A DNA stretch of 32,904 nucleotides from a marine bacterium B5-7 (GTDB taxonomy: Bacteria > Pseudomonadota > Gammaproteobacteria > Arenicellales > CAJQKF01). The notes beneath the pieces were generated by a model. That model was not told the DNA's origin. It was given only the letters and a program-made list of their open reading frames with translations, and did not search any database. The first letter of the stretch is position 1, and each line of letters opens with the position of its first letter. The DNA lies in contig BQJD01000041.1 in NCBI GenBank assembly GCA_021604525.1, positions 1 through 32,904 of the forward strand. Direction: 5' to 3'. The position numbers and the translations under genes were made by a program. Of this stretch, positions 24,263-32,904 are shown one piece after another.

Positions 24263-26293
24263 TTAAGCCCGACGCAGTGACGCATCGCTGGACTGCGCCG
24301 CCTCAAGCGCCTCCATGGCTTCAAGCAGTTCGGATTCGGCCCGTTCAAGACGATCATTCAACGTGCCCTGATCCTTCAATAAAGCGGTCAACCGACTGGC
24401 CGATGCGGATTCGTACAAATCGCCATCGGCCAATCGCTTATCCATTTCATCGCGCTCCTGATGAAGACGATCAAGTACGCCTTCGAGTTTCCGTACCCGG
24501 TCGCTCATTGGTTTCAATCGTGCACGTTGTTCGGCCTGGCGACGACGTTGGTCGCGCCGGTTGCTTTCATCTGTCAACGAACCAGGATTTACCGTACGTA
24601 TCTTGTGGTTCGTCGATTCGCCAGCGTTGTCCGGCGATCTCGTCAGCGCTTCGGCAGATACCGTTTCAGGGGCGTGATCTGAGCCGACAGGAATCGTCGC
24701 CGGGATCGTTGCTTCCCGGCGACGACGCGTCGCCAACCATTTCGGATAGTCATCAAGATCGCCGTTGAATTCACTGATCACACCGCTATCGACCAGTAAC
24801 AGGCGGTCGGCGGTGGCACGTAGCAGGTGTCTATCGTGAGAAACCAGCACCACAGCGCCCTCGAAGGATTGCAGCGCGCGAGTCAGCGCGAGGCGCATAT
24901 CGATATCGAGATGATTGGTCGGTTCGTCGAGAATCAGCAGGTTGGGGCGTGAATAGACCACCGTGGCGAGCACCAGGCGGGCTTTTTCGCCACCGGAAAA
25001 TGGTGCGATCTTCTCGAACACCCGGTCGCCGCTAAAGCCGAAGCCGCCGAGAAAATTGCGCAGCGCCTGTTGATCGTGAAGCTTGAACAGCCGCCCAAAA
25101 AGCTCCGCAGGCGTTTCCTCGAAACGTAGCAGGTCGAGCTCGGATTGCGCGAAGTAGCCGCAGTCAAAACGATTGGCGAGCACACAATGTCCGGCCATCA
25201 ACGGCAACCGACCGGCCAGTAATCGGCTGAAGGTTGTTTTACCGGCGCCGTTAAGACCGAGCAGCCCCAGGCGGTCGCCCGGCGAGATGCTTAGCTTGAT
25301 CGATTCAATGATCGCATTACCACCATAGCCGATACTGACATCATCGAGGCGAATCAATGGGTCGGGCAGGGCGGCGGGTTTGAGGAAATCGAAATGAAAC
25401 GACGAATCGATGTGGGCCGGCGCAATCAACTCCATGCGCTCAAGCGCCTTGAGACGACTTTGCGCCTGGCGCGCCTTGGATGCCTTGGCGCGAAAACGGG
25501 TCACGAATGAGTGGATGTGCGCGACTTCGCGTTGTTGTTTACGATGCGCTGCATGCTGTTGGGCCAAACGTGCGGCACGAGTCGCCTCATAGTCGCTGTA
25601 ATTACCCGTGGTGTCGGTTACCCGGCGATTTTCGATGGCCACGATCCGCTGCACGATCCGATCGAGAAATTCGCGATCATGAGAAATCAGCAGCAGGGTT
25701 CCCGGATAACGCCGCAGCCAGTTTTCCAACCAGATGACGGCATCGAGGTCGAGATGGTTGGTTGGCTCGTCGAGCAGTAACAGGTCGGAGCGACACATCA
25801 GGGCACGGGCCAGATTGATACGCATCTGCCAGCCGCCCGACAGGGTATTGGCCGGCGCACGCATGCGTGTCGAGTCGAAACCGAGTCCGCTTAAAAGACG
25901 TGCCGCGCGCGCCTCGGCACCATAACCATCGATCTCCTCAAATCGCGCCTGATCGCGACCACCGGCGGCACTGCTCAAGGCTTCACTACCAGACGCTGCC
26001 ATCCGCGCCTCGATCTGACGCAGCTCGACATCGCCATCGAGGGTGTGTTCGACGGCGTCCCGTGAATCGCATTCAAGATGTTGGGCAACATGTGCGATTA
26101 CCGGTGATGCGGAAATTTCCAGCTCGCCGTGATCGGCTTCGATCTGGCCGAGGATCAATTCAAACAGACTTGATTTACCCGATCCATTAGCACCGACAAT
26201 GCCGACACGCTGCCCGCTGGTCAGCGTGACGCTGGCATGCTCGAACAGAACTCGCGTACCGCGACGTATGGCGAGATCATTCAGCTTGAGCAT
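24263..26293 (-). CDS. yheS: YheS-like ABC-F ATPase
   Basis: A 676-residue soluble protein with two ABC domains and no membrane segments. Walker A motifs are at 34-41 (GANGSGKS) and 346-353 (GLNGAGKT), signatures LSGGW at 151-155 and FSGGE near 439, and two LDEPTNHLD Walker B motifs. The linker IHSFVTRFRAKASKARQAQSR is the YheS-type P-site tRNA interaction region. A charged coiled coil closes the protein (about 585-670). ABC-F proteins act on the ribosome; YheS has been linked to relieving stalled translation. It is slightly longer than the E. coli protein (637) because of the linker before the coiled coil. It is convergent with the lyase gene. Confidence 0.93.
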   Translation of the reverse strand: MLKLNDLAIRRGTRVLFEHASVTLTSGQRVGIVGANGSGKSSLFELILGQIEADHGELEISASPVIAHVAQHLECDSRDAVEHTLDGDVELRQIEARMAASGSEALSSAAGGRDQARFEEIDGYGAEARAARLLSGLGFDSTRMRAPANTLSGGWQMRINLARALMCRSDLLLLDEPTNHLDLDAVIWLENWLRRYPGTLLLISHDREFLDRIVQRIVAIENRRVTDTTGNYSDYEATRAARLAQQHAAHRKQQREVAHIHSFVTRFRAKASKARQAQSRLKALERMELIAPAHIDSSFHFDFLKPAALPDPLIRLDDVSIGYGGNAIIESIKLSISPGDRLGLLGLNGAGKTTFSRLLAGRLPLMAGHCVLANRFDCGYFAQSELDLLRFEETPAELFGRLFKLHDQQALRNFLGGFGFSGDRVFEKIAPFSGGEKARLVLATVVYSRPNLLILDEPTNHLDIDMRLALTRALQSFEGAVVLVSHDRHLLRATADRLLLVDSGVISEFNGDLDDYPKWLATRRRREATIPATIPVGSDHAPETVSAEALTRSPDNAGESTNHKIRTVNPGSLTDESNRRDQRRRQAEQRARLKPMSDRVRKLEGVLDRLHQERDEMDKRLADGDLYESASASRLTALLKDQGTLNDRLERAESELLEAMEALEAAQSSDASLRRA

Positions 26294-26351
26294 GGCGTGT
26301 TTTTTTCATAAGTAGTGTGTGAACAGGGTTAGTAGCATGCGCAAATACGGC

Positions 26352-27329
26352 TTATCGGTTGTAGGCCGGAATCGGTCCGGCAAGTTGATTGTAAATAGCA
26401 TCGGCACGTTCACGTTCGTGGTCGCTTAGCGACTGAGCATCCATGGCATCAAGGCTCTCGCCAAGCTGTTTTGGTGTATTCGCACCAAGGATCACGCTTG
26501 AAATCGCATCATGATCGAGACAGTAACGGATGGCCAACTCCACGGGTCGGCGACCCGACTCAACGGCAAGTTCGCCAATCGCTTGGGCTGCCTGACGCTG
26601 GCGGTTGTCAAAGTATCGTCGCCGGTAATGGTCATTACGTGTCAGCCGACCTTCGGTTTCGGACGTACCGATACCGTACTTGCCGGTCAGCAGTCCGCCG
26701 GCGAGGGGATTGTAGTTGCAAACGCCCAGATCGTAACTGCGCGCCATGGGAAATAATTCGGTTTCCGTGGCGCGAGTCAATACGTTATACATACATTGCG
26801 CGATGGTCGGGCGAATCCAGCCGTTTGCTGCGGCCAGCCGGTCGGCTTCGACAATCTGCCATGCAGCGAAATTCGACAGCCCAACAGTGCGAATCTTGCC
26901 TGCCCGAGCCAGTCGATCAAGACAATACCAGGTGGTTTCCAGCGGTGTATCATAGTCCGGTTGATGGAGGAAATAGATATCAACCGCGTCCAGTGCGAGG
27001 CGCTTAAGCGAACGATCTATTTCCCGCTCGATAGTCGCAGGCGACAGGCCTTCACTGGTTGCATCGCCACCGACGCGATAACGCACCTTGGTTGAGACGA
27101 TGAGGTCGTCGTAGTGACCTCGTTTATTAATCCAGCGCCCGAGTATGCGTTCCGCTTCGCCGCCGTTATACATATTGGCGCAGTCAAGGAAATTCACGCC
27201 GCGCTCAAAAGCGAGATCGAGCAGTGCGAACGAAGTCTTTTCATCGGCACCGTCACCCAGGGTCATGGTACCGAAGGAGAGGGGTGAGACTTTAAGGCCG
27301 CTACGGCCAAAACGGTTGCGCTGGATCAT
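26352..27329 (-). CDS. Aldo/keto reductase
   Basis: A 325-residue AKR-superfamily TIM barrel. The catalytic tetrad is complete: Asp49 and Tyr54 in FLDCANMYNGGEAE, Lys81 in VSTKVRY and His122 in YFLHQPDYD. SVILGANTPKQLGESL near the C-terminus is the NADPH-binding region. It reduces aldehydes or ketones with NADPH; closest in style to the YajO/Tas or YghZ-like group. The substrate is unknown. Probably monocistronic; its promoter shares the 78-bp gap with the divergent ydbH gene. Confidence 0.9.
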   Translation of the reverse strand: MIQRNRFGRSGLKVSPLSFGTMTLGDGADEKTSFALLDLAFERGVNFLDCANMYNGGEAERILGRWINKRGHYDDLIVSTKVRYRVGGDATSEGLSPATIEREIDRSLKRLALDAVDIYFLHQPDYDTPLETTWYCLDRLARAGKIRTVGLSNFAAWQIVEADRLAAANGWIRPTIAQCMYNVLTRATETELFPMARSYDLGVCNYNPLAGGLLTGKYGIGTSETEGRLTRNDHYRRRYFDNRQRQAAQAIGELAVESGRRPVELAIRYCLDHDAISSVILGANTPKQLGESLDAMDAQSLSDHERERADAIYNQLAGPIPAYNR

Positions 27330-27407
27330 GGCTTAAGTATCGTGGGTTCAGTCGTGGTACAGGACCGGCTATTCAAACTGGGCACTTTTAAGAAATAAGC
27401 GAGAGTA

Positions 27408-29984
27408 ATGAAGGGCGGTCGAATTGTGGGTGCATCCATTTTAACAGTGATTGCATTGGTGTTTGTTGCGTGGTTGTCATTGCCATACGTTATTGGTCGT
27501 ATTGCAACCAGCGCTCTGGCCGATTATGGCTTCGACGATGTTGCTGTCAACGTGGCAGATATCGGCGTAACCGGAATGACCATCAAACGCCTCGAGCTGA
27601 CTGAAGCCAACAGTGGACTCAGCATCGATATCGACACGGCACGCGTCGGCTATCAACTGAACGAACTTCTCGATCGCCGGGTTCGCTCACTCGACATCGG
27701 CAGCTTAACGATTGACATCACTTCGCAAAACGACCAGAGCGACGATAACAGCTTGCCTCTGGTGGTGCCCGATACCCTGCCGGTGATTGATTCGTCGTCA
27801 TGGATAGATTGGTTGCCCGTCGAGGGTATGAATATTGATCGTCTTACCGTACTGCCGCCGGGCGAGGCGCGGGTTCCAATAATGACAGCCCATGTTGTCA
27901 CCAAGGCTGACGCCGTCTGGTTCGGCATCCAGACTGTGGACGGCAGCGGCGATGATATGACGCGCGTGGTTGAGGCGGTCGTTGATCGCTCCGGGCGAGT
28001 CGCGCTGGTAATCAAATCATCCGAACAACCCGCACCGGTGCTGGAGATCAATCTCGATACCCACGCACCCGATGGCGGTCACTGGAGTGCCGAGGCAAAG
28101 ACCAGCCTTGAACATCTCGCCGAATGGCTCGCGCCCTGGGTTGATCTGCCGCCCAAAGGAGCTTGCGGCGTTCATGCACGGCTACGATTAACTGAAAATC
28201 CACTTGAGGCGGCGATAGTCAATGCCACAATGTCAGATTGCTCGATCAGTGGCATCAACTTCGCTGACGCGCGACTAAATGCCCACATGATGCGCACGGC
28301 ACACGGCATGGCGACAATTACACCGCTACGCCTTGTGCTCGATAAACCCGGCAGCGATACGTTTGTGAGCGATCACATTACCGTTGAAACCGGTTTTGAC
28401 TGGACGGCAAAGAGCAACATGATTCGTCTGCCCAAGGGGGCGCGCATGACCACAGGCGTATCCACCCTGGAAGGTTACTCGCTCGATCCGCTGGTACTGA
28501 CCCTCGTCGAGACATGGCCATTTAACTGGCAACATCCGCACGGATCTGTTCGTTTGGCAGCCGACACGTTTTCGTTATCATCAAACGATCTGAACGTGTC
28601 GTCAACGGGACTTGAAGCAAGTGTGGCATTCAATGACCCGGACGGTTTCGGTATGCCCGAAACGTCCATCAAATTTATCGATGCCACTGTTCGCGATGGC
28701 GAAATCGATATAAGACTTGATGGTGGTTCATTGGTGGTCAAGCCCGCTGCAGGGGTGAAACCGGATACTAACGACATCGACATTTTACTGACATCTAACA
28801 CGGCATCTTTGCTGATGCCGGACACACGGGTGTCAGTAACTGATATGGCGGCGAACGCCCATATTGGTCACAGCGATGAGATAGAAACGAACCTCACCGT
28901 GGCAACAGCGCAGATCAACAGTGGCGAATACGAGGTTGAGCTTAAGGACAGCAAACTGGCCGCAAATCTTGGTCGTACAACCACCGCTGGCACTTATACT
29001 ACCGCCCTTGCCGGTATTGTTCCGCTGACCGGCCAGTTCAGTGTAAGCACGGATGGTATGATCGCACTAAATGTATCAGCCGCGCCGTTCGAACTGGGCA
29101 CTGCACCGCAACGTGCGTCGCAATTGTTACGCAAGGGCTGGCCTGAAGGCATGGAACTGGTCAATGGCCGTCTGTCATTCTCATCCGATGTAAAAGTCGA
29201 TAACGATGGCGTACGGGTTAATGCGTCGATCATGCTAGATGAGGTCGGCGGTGTTGTCGAGGGTGTTTACTTCTCTGATGCCTCAACCGAGCTTGATCTT
29301 GAGGTGTATCCACAACTTGTTTCGATGCGTCCCGCAAAGGTTACCGTTGCAGTTGTCGATTTCGGCGTATCGTTGAAAAATCTTGATGGCGAATACCATA
29401 TCGAAGGAATCGAATATGGCGCGCCGGTTGTGGTTGTCAAAGACTTGAGTGGCGAGTTGTTCGACGGCCATATCCGTATACCATCCATCGATACGCGCAG
29501 CCAGCAAAGTATCGATGTCATCGTCGAGAGTCTCGATCTCAAACGGATGGTTGGCGAAGATCAGTTTTCGGGGCTTGAAGTCAGCGGAAGGGTGTCAGGC
29601 GAGATACCCGTTACCCTGACGGAAGAGGGTCCGACAGTACGCGACGGTCTTGTTAAAAACGTCGAAGATGGCGTCATCAATTATGATCCCGGCAGCGACG
29701 GTGCCGGTAGTGGTGCTGAAATATTGTTTCGCGCGCTCAAGGAGTTTGAATACACCGTACTGTCGGTGGAGCCTCGTTACCAGGCCGACGGTACCTTGTT
29801 GTTAAAGATACACATGGAAGGTACCAGTGAGGAAATTGGTCGTTCGCAACCGATTCACTTCAACGTAAATCTTGAACAAAACCTGTTGGCGCTGTTGAAA
29901 AGCGTTCGTGTCGTTAGCGGCTTGAACGATACAATCGACAAAAAGGTGCAGGAGTTCTATAAAACCAACACACCCCAATCATGA
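27408..29984 (+). CDS. ydbH: YdbH-like AsmA-clan lipid-transport protein
   Basis: An 858-residue protein (E. coli YdbH 879). One N-terminal membrane anchor (about 9-28, ILTVIALVFVAWLSLPYVI) is followed by a long periplasmic part of short beta strands, with alternating hydrophobic and polar residues, as in the groove-forming AsmA-like clan. The C-terminal part (KNVEDGVINYDPG, then LFRALKEFEYTVLSVEPRYQ and GRSQPIHFNVNLEQNL) is the most conserved YdbH segment. YdbH, with YhdP and TamB, carries phospholipid from inner to outer membrane. The assignment is fixed by the ynbE and ydbL genes just downstream, the conserved three-gene operon. GAGAG precedes the ATG. Confidence 0.93.
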   Translation: MKGGRIVGASILTVIALVFVAWLSLPYVIGRIATSALADYGFDDVAVNVADIGVTGMTIKRLELTEANSGLSIDIDTARVGYQLNELLDRRVRSLDIGSLTIDITSQNDQSDDNSLPLVVPDTLPVIDSSSWIDWLPVEGMNIDRLTVLPPGEARVPIMTAHVVTKADAVWFGIQTVDGSGDDMTRVVEAVVDRSGRVALVIKSSEQPAPVLEINLDTHAPDGGHWSAEAKTSLEHLAEWLAPWVDLPPKGACGVHARLRLTENPLEAAIVNATMSDCSISGINFADARLNAHMMRTAHGMATITPLRLVLDKPGSDTFVSDHITVETGFDWTAKSNMIRLPKGARMTTGVSTLEGYSLDPLVLTLVETWPFNWQHPHGSVRLAADTFSLSSNDLNVSSTGLEASVAFNDPDGFGMPETSIKFIDATVRDGEIDIRLDGGSLVVKPAAGVKPDTNDIDILLTSNTASLLMPDTRVSVTDMAANAHIGHSDEIETNLTVATAQINSGEYEVELKDSKLAANLGRTTTAGTYTTALAGIVPLTGQFSVSTDGMIALNVSAAPFELGTAPQRASQLLRKGWPEGMELVNGRLSFSSDVKVDNDGVRVNASIMLDEVGGVVEGVYFSDASTELDLEVYPQLVSMRPAKVTVAVVDFGVSLKNLDGEYHIEGIEYGAPVVVVKDLSGELFDGHIRIPSIDTRSQQSIDVIVESLDLKRMVGEDQFSGLEVSGRVSGEIPVTLTEEGPTVRDGLVKNVEDGVINYDPGSDGAGSGAEILFRALKEFEYTVLSVEPRYQADGTLLLKIHMEGTSEEIGRSQPIHFNVNLEQNLLALLKSVRVVSGLNDTIDKKVQEFYKTNTPQS

Positions 29985-30000
29985 CAACCGAGGATGTACT

Positions 30001-30207
30001 ATGAATTCAAATCGACGGGCACTTTTTGCATCGCTGGCTGCGGGGCTCATGGTGCTGACCAGCTTCGGCTGCACGCCAACCGTGCGAGTTGAGTCGCCGA
30101 GCGAACCCATCACCATTAATCTGAATGTCAAAATAGAACACGAGATTCGGGTCAAGATCGACAAGGAACTTGATGAACTATTCAGTGAAGACAGCGGCCT
30201 TTTCTAG
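30001..30207 (+). CDS. ynbE: YnbE-like lipoprotein, partner of YdbH
   Basis: A 68-residue lipoprotein. The signal peptide ends SFGC with Cys24 as the lipid site, so it is an outer-membrane lipoprotein. The mature part carries the family core EPITINLNVKIEHEI followed by an acidic end. YnbE is known to bind the C-terminus of YdbH and complete the bridge to the outer membrane. It begins 16 bp after the ydbH stop. It ends in a normal TAG, useful evidence that TAG is a genuine stop in this genome. Confidence 0.93.
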   Translation: MNSNRRALFASLAAGLMVLTSFGCTPTVRVESPSEPITINLNVKIEHEIRVKIDKELDELFSEDSGLF

Positions 30208-30266
30208 CCGACCGCTTAATTTGCGTATCGCAATTGTCATTTAAAACCTCTTTCAGGGAGATTGTT

Positions 30267-30596
30267 ATGAAACGTATTCACTTACTCATTGTCGTGCTCG
30301 CGACCTCAATACTGATGCCACTCAGTGCCTATGCGCTCGATATCGGTCAGGTAAAGCAGCAGGGAGTTGCAGGGGAAACAGATAGCGGTTACGTGGCAGC
30401 GGTCGGTGCAGCCAGTGACGAAGTTAAAAAGCTGATCGACTCCATTAACGCTAAACGTCGTGCAGCATACGAAAAGCTCGCCAGGCAGAACAGCGTACCT
30501 ATGTCTGAAGTCGAGAAGGCAGCAGCTAAAAAAGCGATTGATAAAACACCGGCTGGTCAGAAAGTGCGAATAGGCGGCAAGTGGCAGACCAGGTAA
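30267..30596 (+). CDS. ydbL: YdbL-like (DUF1318) periplasmic protein
   Basis: A 109-residue protein. The ATG at 30267 follows AGGGAGA at good spacing; the frame opens 11 codons earlier without support. The signal peptide is cleaved after AYA (about residue 23). The mature part has the DUF1318 pattern: ALDIGQVKQQGVAGET, then LIDSINAKRRAAYEKLA and AAKKAIDKTPAGQ near the end. YdbL is a periplasmic chaperone that keeps YnbE from multimerising wrongly in the YdbH bridge. It is the last gene of the operon and converges on the dehydrogenase gene 19 bp away. Confidence 0.93.
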   Translation: MKRIHLLIVVLATSILMPLSAYALDIGQVKQQGVAGETDSGYVAAVGAASDEVKKLIDSINAKRRAAYEKLARQNSVPMSEVEKAAAKKAIDKTPAGQKVRIGGKWQTR

Positions 30597-30615
30597 TGCA
30601 GATCTACAACGTCTG

Positions 30616-31551
30616 TTAATAACCTGCGTTCCGATCAACCTGGTACAGCAACGGTTCGCCACTTTGCAGCCGTTTGAAATTTTCGGCGATGTCGGCTAAT
30701 CCGTCGTCAATATGCCAACCCGAGACATGGGGGGTGATGACAACGCGTGGATGGCGCCACAACGGGTCGTCGGGTGGCAGGGGCTCGTGGTGAAAAACGT
30801 CGAGGACGGCGCCGCCGAGGCGTCCTGAATCAAGCGCGTTGAGCAAGTCTTGCTCGACTATCAGCTCGCCACGTCCGACATTGATCAATACAGCGCCCGG
30901 TTTCATCATGGTAAACCGTTGCGCATCAAACAGACCCCGTGTGTGCGGTGTTGACGGCAAAATGGATACCACGAAGTCTGCCAGGGCAAGCACCGTATCG
31001 AGAGCATCGTCACCGTGATGACAGGTTACTTTTTCAATCTGCTTGGGATGCCGACTGTAACCGTGTACCGTGAAACCCAGCGATGCAAATACCTCCGCGA
31101 CCCGACCGCCGATATGTCCAAGACCAAGGACGCCGATTACCGTACCAAGGCTTGATCGGGGCGGTACAGGATCCCAGCGACAGTGGGCTTGGGCATCACC
31201 ATATCGTTTTAGATGACGCAATTCGCCAAGTACATGGGCGAGGCAATACTCGCTAATCTCCCTGGCCGGCGCATCCGATTTCAAGCGTGTGACCCGAACG
31301 TGTGGGGGCAGACTGGGGTCGCCGACAATGGTTTCTACGCCTGCACCAAGTTTCTGCACCAGTTTCAGGTTGGGATATTGCGCAAACTCACCCGGTTCGG
31401 TGCTTGAAACCGCCAGCATGGTGATATCGGCAGGGTCGCCCGGCTTGGCGGCACAGCGTATATCTGCATTGGGCAAATACGATTCGAGCAGGGACTTAAG
31501 CGACTCGTCGGTAATCCAGTCTACCTGTCTGATATCAATAAGAATTGCCAT
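30616..31551 (-). CDS. GhrA-like D-2-hydroxyacid dehydrogenase (glyoxylate/hydroxypyruvate reductase)
   Basis: A 311-residue NAD(P)-dependent dehydrogenase, the length of GhrA (312). The Rossmann motif VLGLGHIGGRVAEVF lies near 140-154. Catalytic residues are Arg in NVGRGELI (about 225), Glu in HHEPLPPDDPLW (about 255) and His in ITPHVSGW (about 273). It reduces glyoxylate or hydroxypyruvate to glycolate or glycerate. GhrA versus another member of the family cannot be settled by eye. It lies 23 bp after the amidotransferase gene on the same strand, so the two are probably one transcript. Confidence 0.88.
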   Translation of the reverse strand: MAILIDIRQVDWITDESLKSLLESYLPNADIRCAAKPGDPADITMLAVSSTEPGEFAQYPNLKLVQKLGAGVETIVGDPSLPPHVRVTRLKSDAPAREISEYCLAHVLGELRHLKRYGDAQAHCRWDPVPPRSSLGTVIGVLGLGHIGGRVAEVFASLGFTVHGYSRHPKQIEKVTCHHGDDALDTVLALADFVVSILPSTPHTRGLFDAQRFTMMKPGAVLINVGRGELIVEQDLLNALDSGRLGGAVLDVFHHEPLPPDDPLWRHPRVVITPHVSGWHIDDGLADIAENFKRLQSGEPLLYQVDRNAGY

Positions 31552-31574
31552 TTTATATCGTGCCGGTCAGTTCA

Positions 31575-32354
31575 TCAGTCCGGTATTACCCGGCGTCCTG
31601 CTTCGAAGCAGGCAACTTCACCCGGCTCGAATGCGATCCACTCACCATCATCAAGTGGTGTGGTCGCCACCAGGGCGATATCGGTAGTCGGTCCGTCAAA
31701 TTGTACTCCCTGTGGATCATCGATAGCACCCTTGCTTTCGCAATAATGCAGGCCCGGTTCGCTGCTTATTCTTCGACCCGGGAGCGTCTTCCGATGACCA
31801 TGGGCAAACAGTGTCGCACCATCGCTGTAAAGAAAGTTTGTCGATCCATGAGGTCGTATAGCGGTGGCAAACGCATTCACAACTTGCAGTCGTTCAGCCA
31901 GCGGCGGGACGTTGCCGGAGCGCCACAACGGTTCAAGAGAATTCAGTAACCGGCAGAACAAATGTTCTGAATCCGTCTCGCCAATGGGCGTAAGCCAGGC
32001 ATTGGCCAGTGACTCCACTGTTGCATAGCCATTGTGTGCAAATACATGACTATGAGGGCCGAGCGCGCGAACGAAGGGGTGGGTATTGGCAAGACTCACA
32101 TCGCTGCCAATGGCGTTGCGTACATGGGAAATAACCAAAGTCGACATCGGCAGATGATTGCCAAGGAAATATACCAGTGGGCTATCCTCTGCAGGTATCG
32201 GTTCACGAAACAGTGCCACGTCGTGACCGATATAGTTTGCGACACCCCAGCCGTCCGGATTGCCATCACTGGTCGAGCCGCGTAGCGCGAAGGATTTCCA
32301 ACTGAAGTTCAGGCGGACTGGCGTTGCTGATGAAGCACCAAATAACTGACACAT
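31575..32354 (-). CDS. YafJ-like class II glutamine amidotransferase
   Basis: A 259-residue stand-alone Ntn glutaminase domain. Cys2, freed when Met1 is removed, is the nucleophile (MCQLFGASSATP). NPDGWGVANY at about 32-41, SHVRNAIG with NTHPFVR near 76-95 and VFAHNGY near 103-109 are the family strands that bind glutamine. Members release ammonia from glutamine for a partner or act as hydrolases on gamma-glutamyl compounds; the role of YafJ is not established. The start is fixed by Cys2 and by a GAGGAAA ribosome binding site. The dehydrogenase gene follows. Confidence 0.9.
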   Translation of the reverse strand: MCQLFGASSATPVRLNFSWKSFALRGSTSDGNPDGWGVANYIGHDVALFREPIPAEDSPLVYFLGNHLPMSTLVISHVRNAIGSDVSLANTHPFVRALGPHSHVFAHNGYATVESLANAWLTPIGETDSEHLFCRLLNSLEPLWRSGNVPPLAERLQVVNAFATAIRPHGSTNFLYSDGATLFAHGHRKTLPGRRISSEPGLHYCESKGAIDDPQGVQFDGPTTDIALVATTPLDDGEWIAFEPGEVACFEAGRRVIPD

Positions 32355-32511
32355 CGCATTATTTCCTCAGGCAGTAGTGATATCCATATGCTCAAAAATG
32401 TCACGGACGAGTTATATTTCGTGTGAATTCTTGACCCATTTCAAGCTTCTCTTAACACAATGACGTCGATCCCTATGCGCCATCAACGTAATTAATCAGG
32501 AGAATTTGGGC

Positions 32512-32673
32512 ATGTTTGTATGCCCTGGCATAAATAACGGCACTCCAATAATGCACCTGAATCAGGTATTGATGCGGGTTTCAAAAAAAGTGCCATTCGG
32601 TCAAGTCCACATTTTAACGGCTGGAGCCGGATACAGGCGAGCAAAGAAACAAGCCTTTCAAGATTATAGGTAA
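32512..32673 (+). CDS. Possible small protein, 53 residues
   Basis: A 53-codon frame from ATG 32512 to TAA 32671-32673. A near-ideal ribosome binding site AGGAGAA (32498-32504) lies 7 bp upstream. The product begins MFVCPGINNGTP and is basic towards its end (GAGYRRAKKQAFQDYR), with no signal peptide or membrane helix. I recognise no family. A hairpin GACAAAT-TGTC-ATTTGTC follows at 32698-32715. The good start site is the only support; base composition alone would not make it a gene. The rest of 32355-32511 must hold the yafJ promoter, but I see no convincing hexamers. Confidence 0.4.
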   Translation: MFVCPGINNGTPIMHLNQVLMRVSKKVPFGQVHILTAGAGYRRAKKQAFQDYR

Positions 32674-32763
32674 GCTACGCGTATTGCTCTTTCGTCAGAC
32701 AAATTGTCATTTGTCATCAAGCCAGGCAATCAATCAGGTGTTCGCGTTGGGGGAGATGCGAAC

Positions 32764-32792
32764 AAAAAAAAGCGCCGATGTGGAATCGGCGC
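32764..32792 (-). terminator. Intrinsic terminator for a minus-strand gene right of the window
   Basis: On the minus strand GCGCCGAT and ATCGGCGC (32772-32779, 32785-32792) form a perfect 8-bp GC-rich stem with a 5-base loop, followed by eight T (32764-32771). It is the strongest terminator in the window and implies a leftward transcript from beyond the right edge. Confidence 0.85.
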
Positions 32793-32822
32793 ATAACACT
32801 TAGGAGGAGAACTTTCTCACCG

Positions 32823-32859
32823 GCTGTCCGCCTGGGGTGATGACCCTTGGGCGGACAGC
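32823..32859. repeat. 10-bp perfect inverted repeat upstream of the terminator
   Basis: GCTGTCCGCC (32823-32832) is exactly inverted at 32850-32859 around a 17-base spacer. On the leftward transcript it would be a stable hairpin in the 3' untranslated region, just before the terminator, and could protect the messenger end or belong to a small 3'-derived RNA. Confidence 0.55.
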
Positions 32860-32875
32860 GGTGATGGTTGCCTGA

Positions 32876-32904
32876 TCAGGCAGCCTTTTTAACGGTATCG
32901 GAAA
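32876..32904 (-). CDS. C-terminal end of a minus-strand gene (partial)
   Basis: A minus-strand frame enters from the right edge and ends SDTVKKAA at TGA (32876-32878). Only eight codons are visible, so the call rests on the strong leftward terminator about 85 bp downstream. A competing reading is that the GGTTGCCT / AGGCAGCC hairpin with its T5 (32866-32890) is a plus-strand terminator. Confidence 0.3.

Overview
The window looks like a chromosomal segment of a gammaproteobacterium, probably a free-living aquatic one. This rests on gene content: cmoA-cmoB, a ubiE-ubiJ-ubiB run next to hemB, yheS, a ydbH-ynbE-ydbL operon, a yafJ-type amidotransferase and a pyrophosphate-type phosphofructokinase. 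No rRNA, tRNA or CRISPR array was recognised.

Region 1 (1-4948) differs from the rest. It is AT-richer and carries at least four, perhaps six, attC-like imperfect inverted repeats (TAACAAACGCATGC...GCTGATGC...GTTRRRY-like). They separate unrelated genes, and two reading frames stop inside the R'' box of the repeat. I read it as the distal end of an integron gene-cassette array, with the integrase, if any, beyond the left edge. Cassette contents are a broken zinc-type oxidoreductase, a reverse-oriented PD-(D/E)XK-like nuclease, a phage terminase small-subunit fragment, an unknown membrane protein with two in-frame stops, a GIY-YIG nuclease-like protein and a frameshifted leucine-carboxyl-methyltransferase-like gene. 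Most of these are damaged, whereas the next 28 kb looks intact.

Region 2 (5177-7044) holds an NlpC/P60 lipoprotein, a DksA/TraR zinc-finger protein and a DUF488 protein, then a clear terminator and a possible gene relic. Region 3 (7126-13116, minus strand) runs adk, hemB, DUF971, ubiE, ubiJ, ubiB: haem and ubiquinone synthesis. Its adenylate kinase has a four-cysteine zinc LID and a roughly 210-residue lysine/alanine-rich histone-H1-like tail, the most unusual protein in the window. Region 4 (13742-18921) has divergently placed pfp, an HdeD-like membrane protein, an exported octahaem cytochrome c with TPRs, and an MliC-like lipoprotein with a six-unit repeat linker.

Region 5 (18976-20855) has a 137-bp element with 13-bp terminal inverted repeats, then cmoA-cmoB for wobble-uridine modification of tRNA. 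Region 6 (20941-24202) is a three-gene acyl-CoA dehydrogenase, class III CoA-transferase and CitE-type lyase operon. Region 7 (24263-32354) contains yheS, an aldo/keto reductase, ydbH-ynbE-ydbL (lipid transport between the membranes), a GhrA-like dehydrogenase and YafJ. The right edge has a possible 53-codon gene with a good ribosome binding site, a strong minus-strand terminator and perhaps the last codons of a minus-strand gene.
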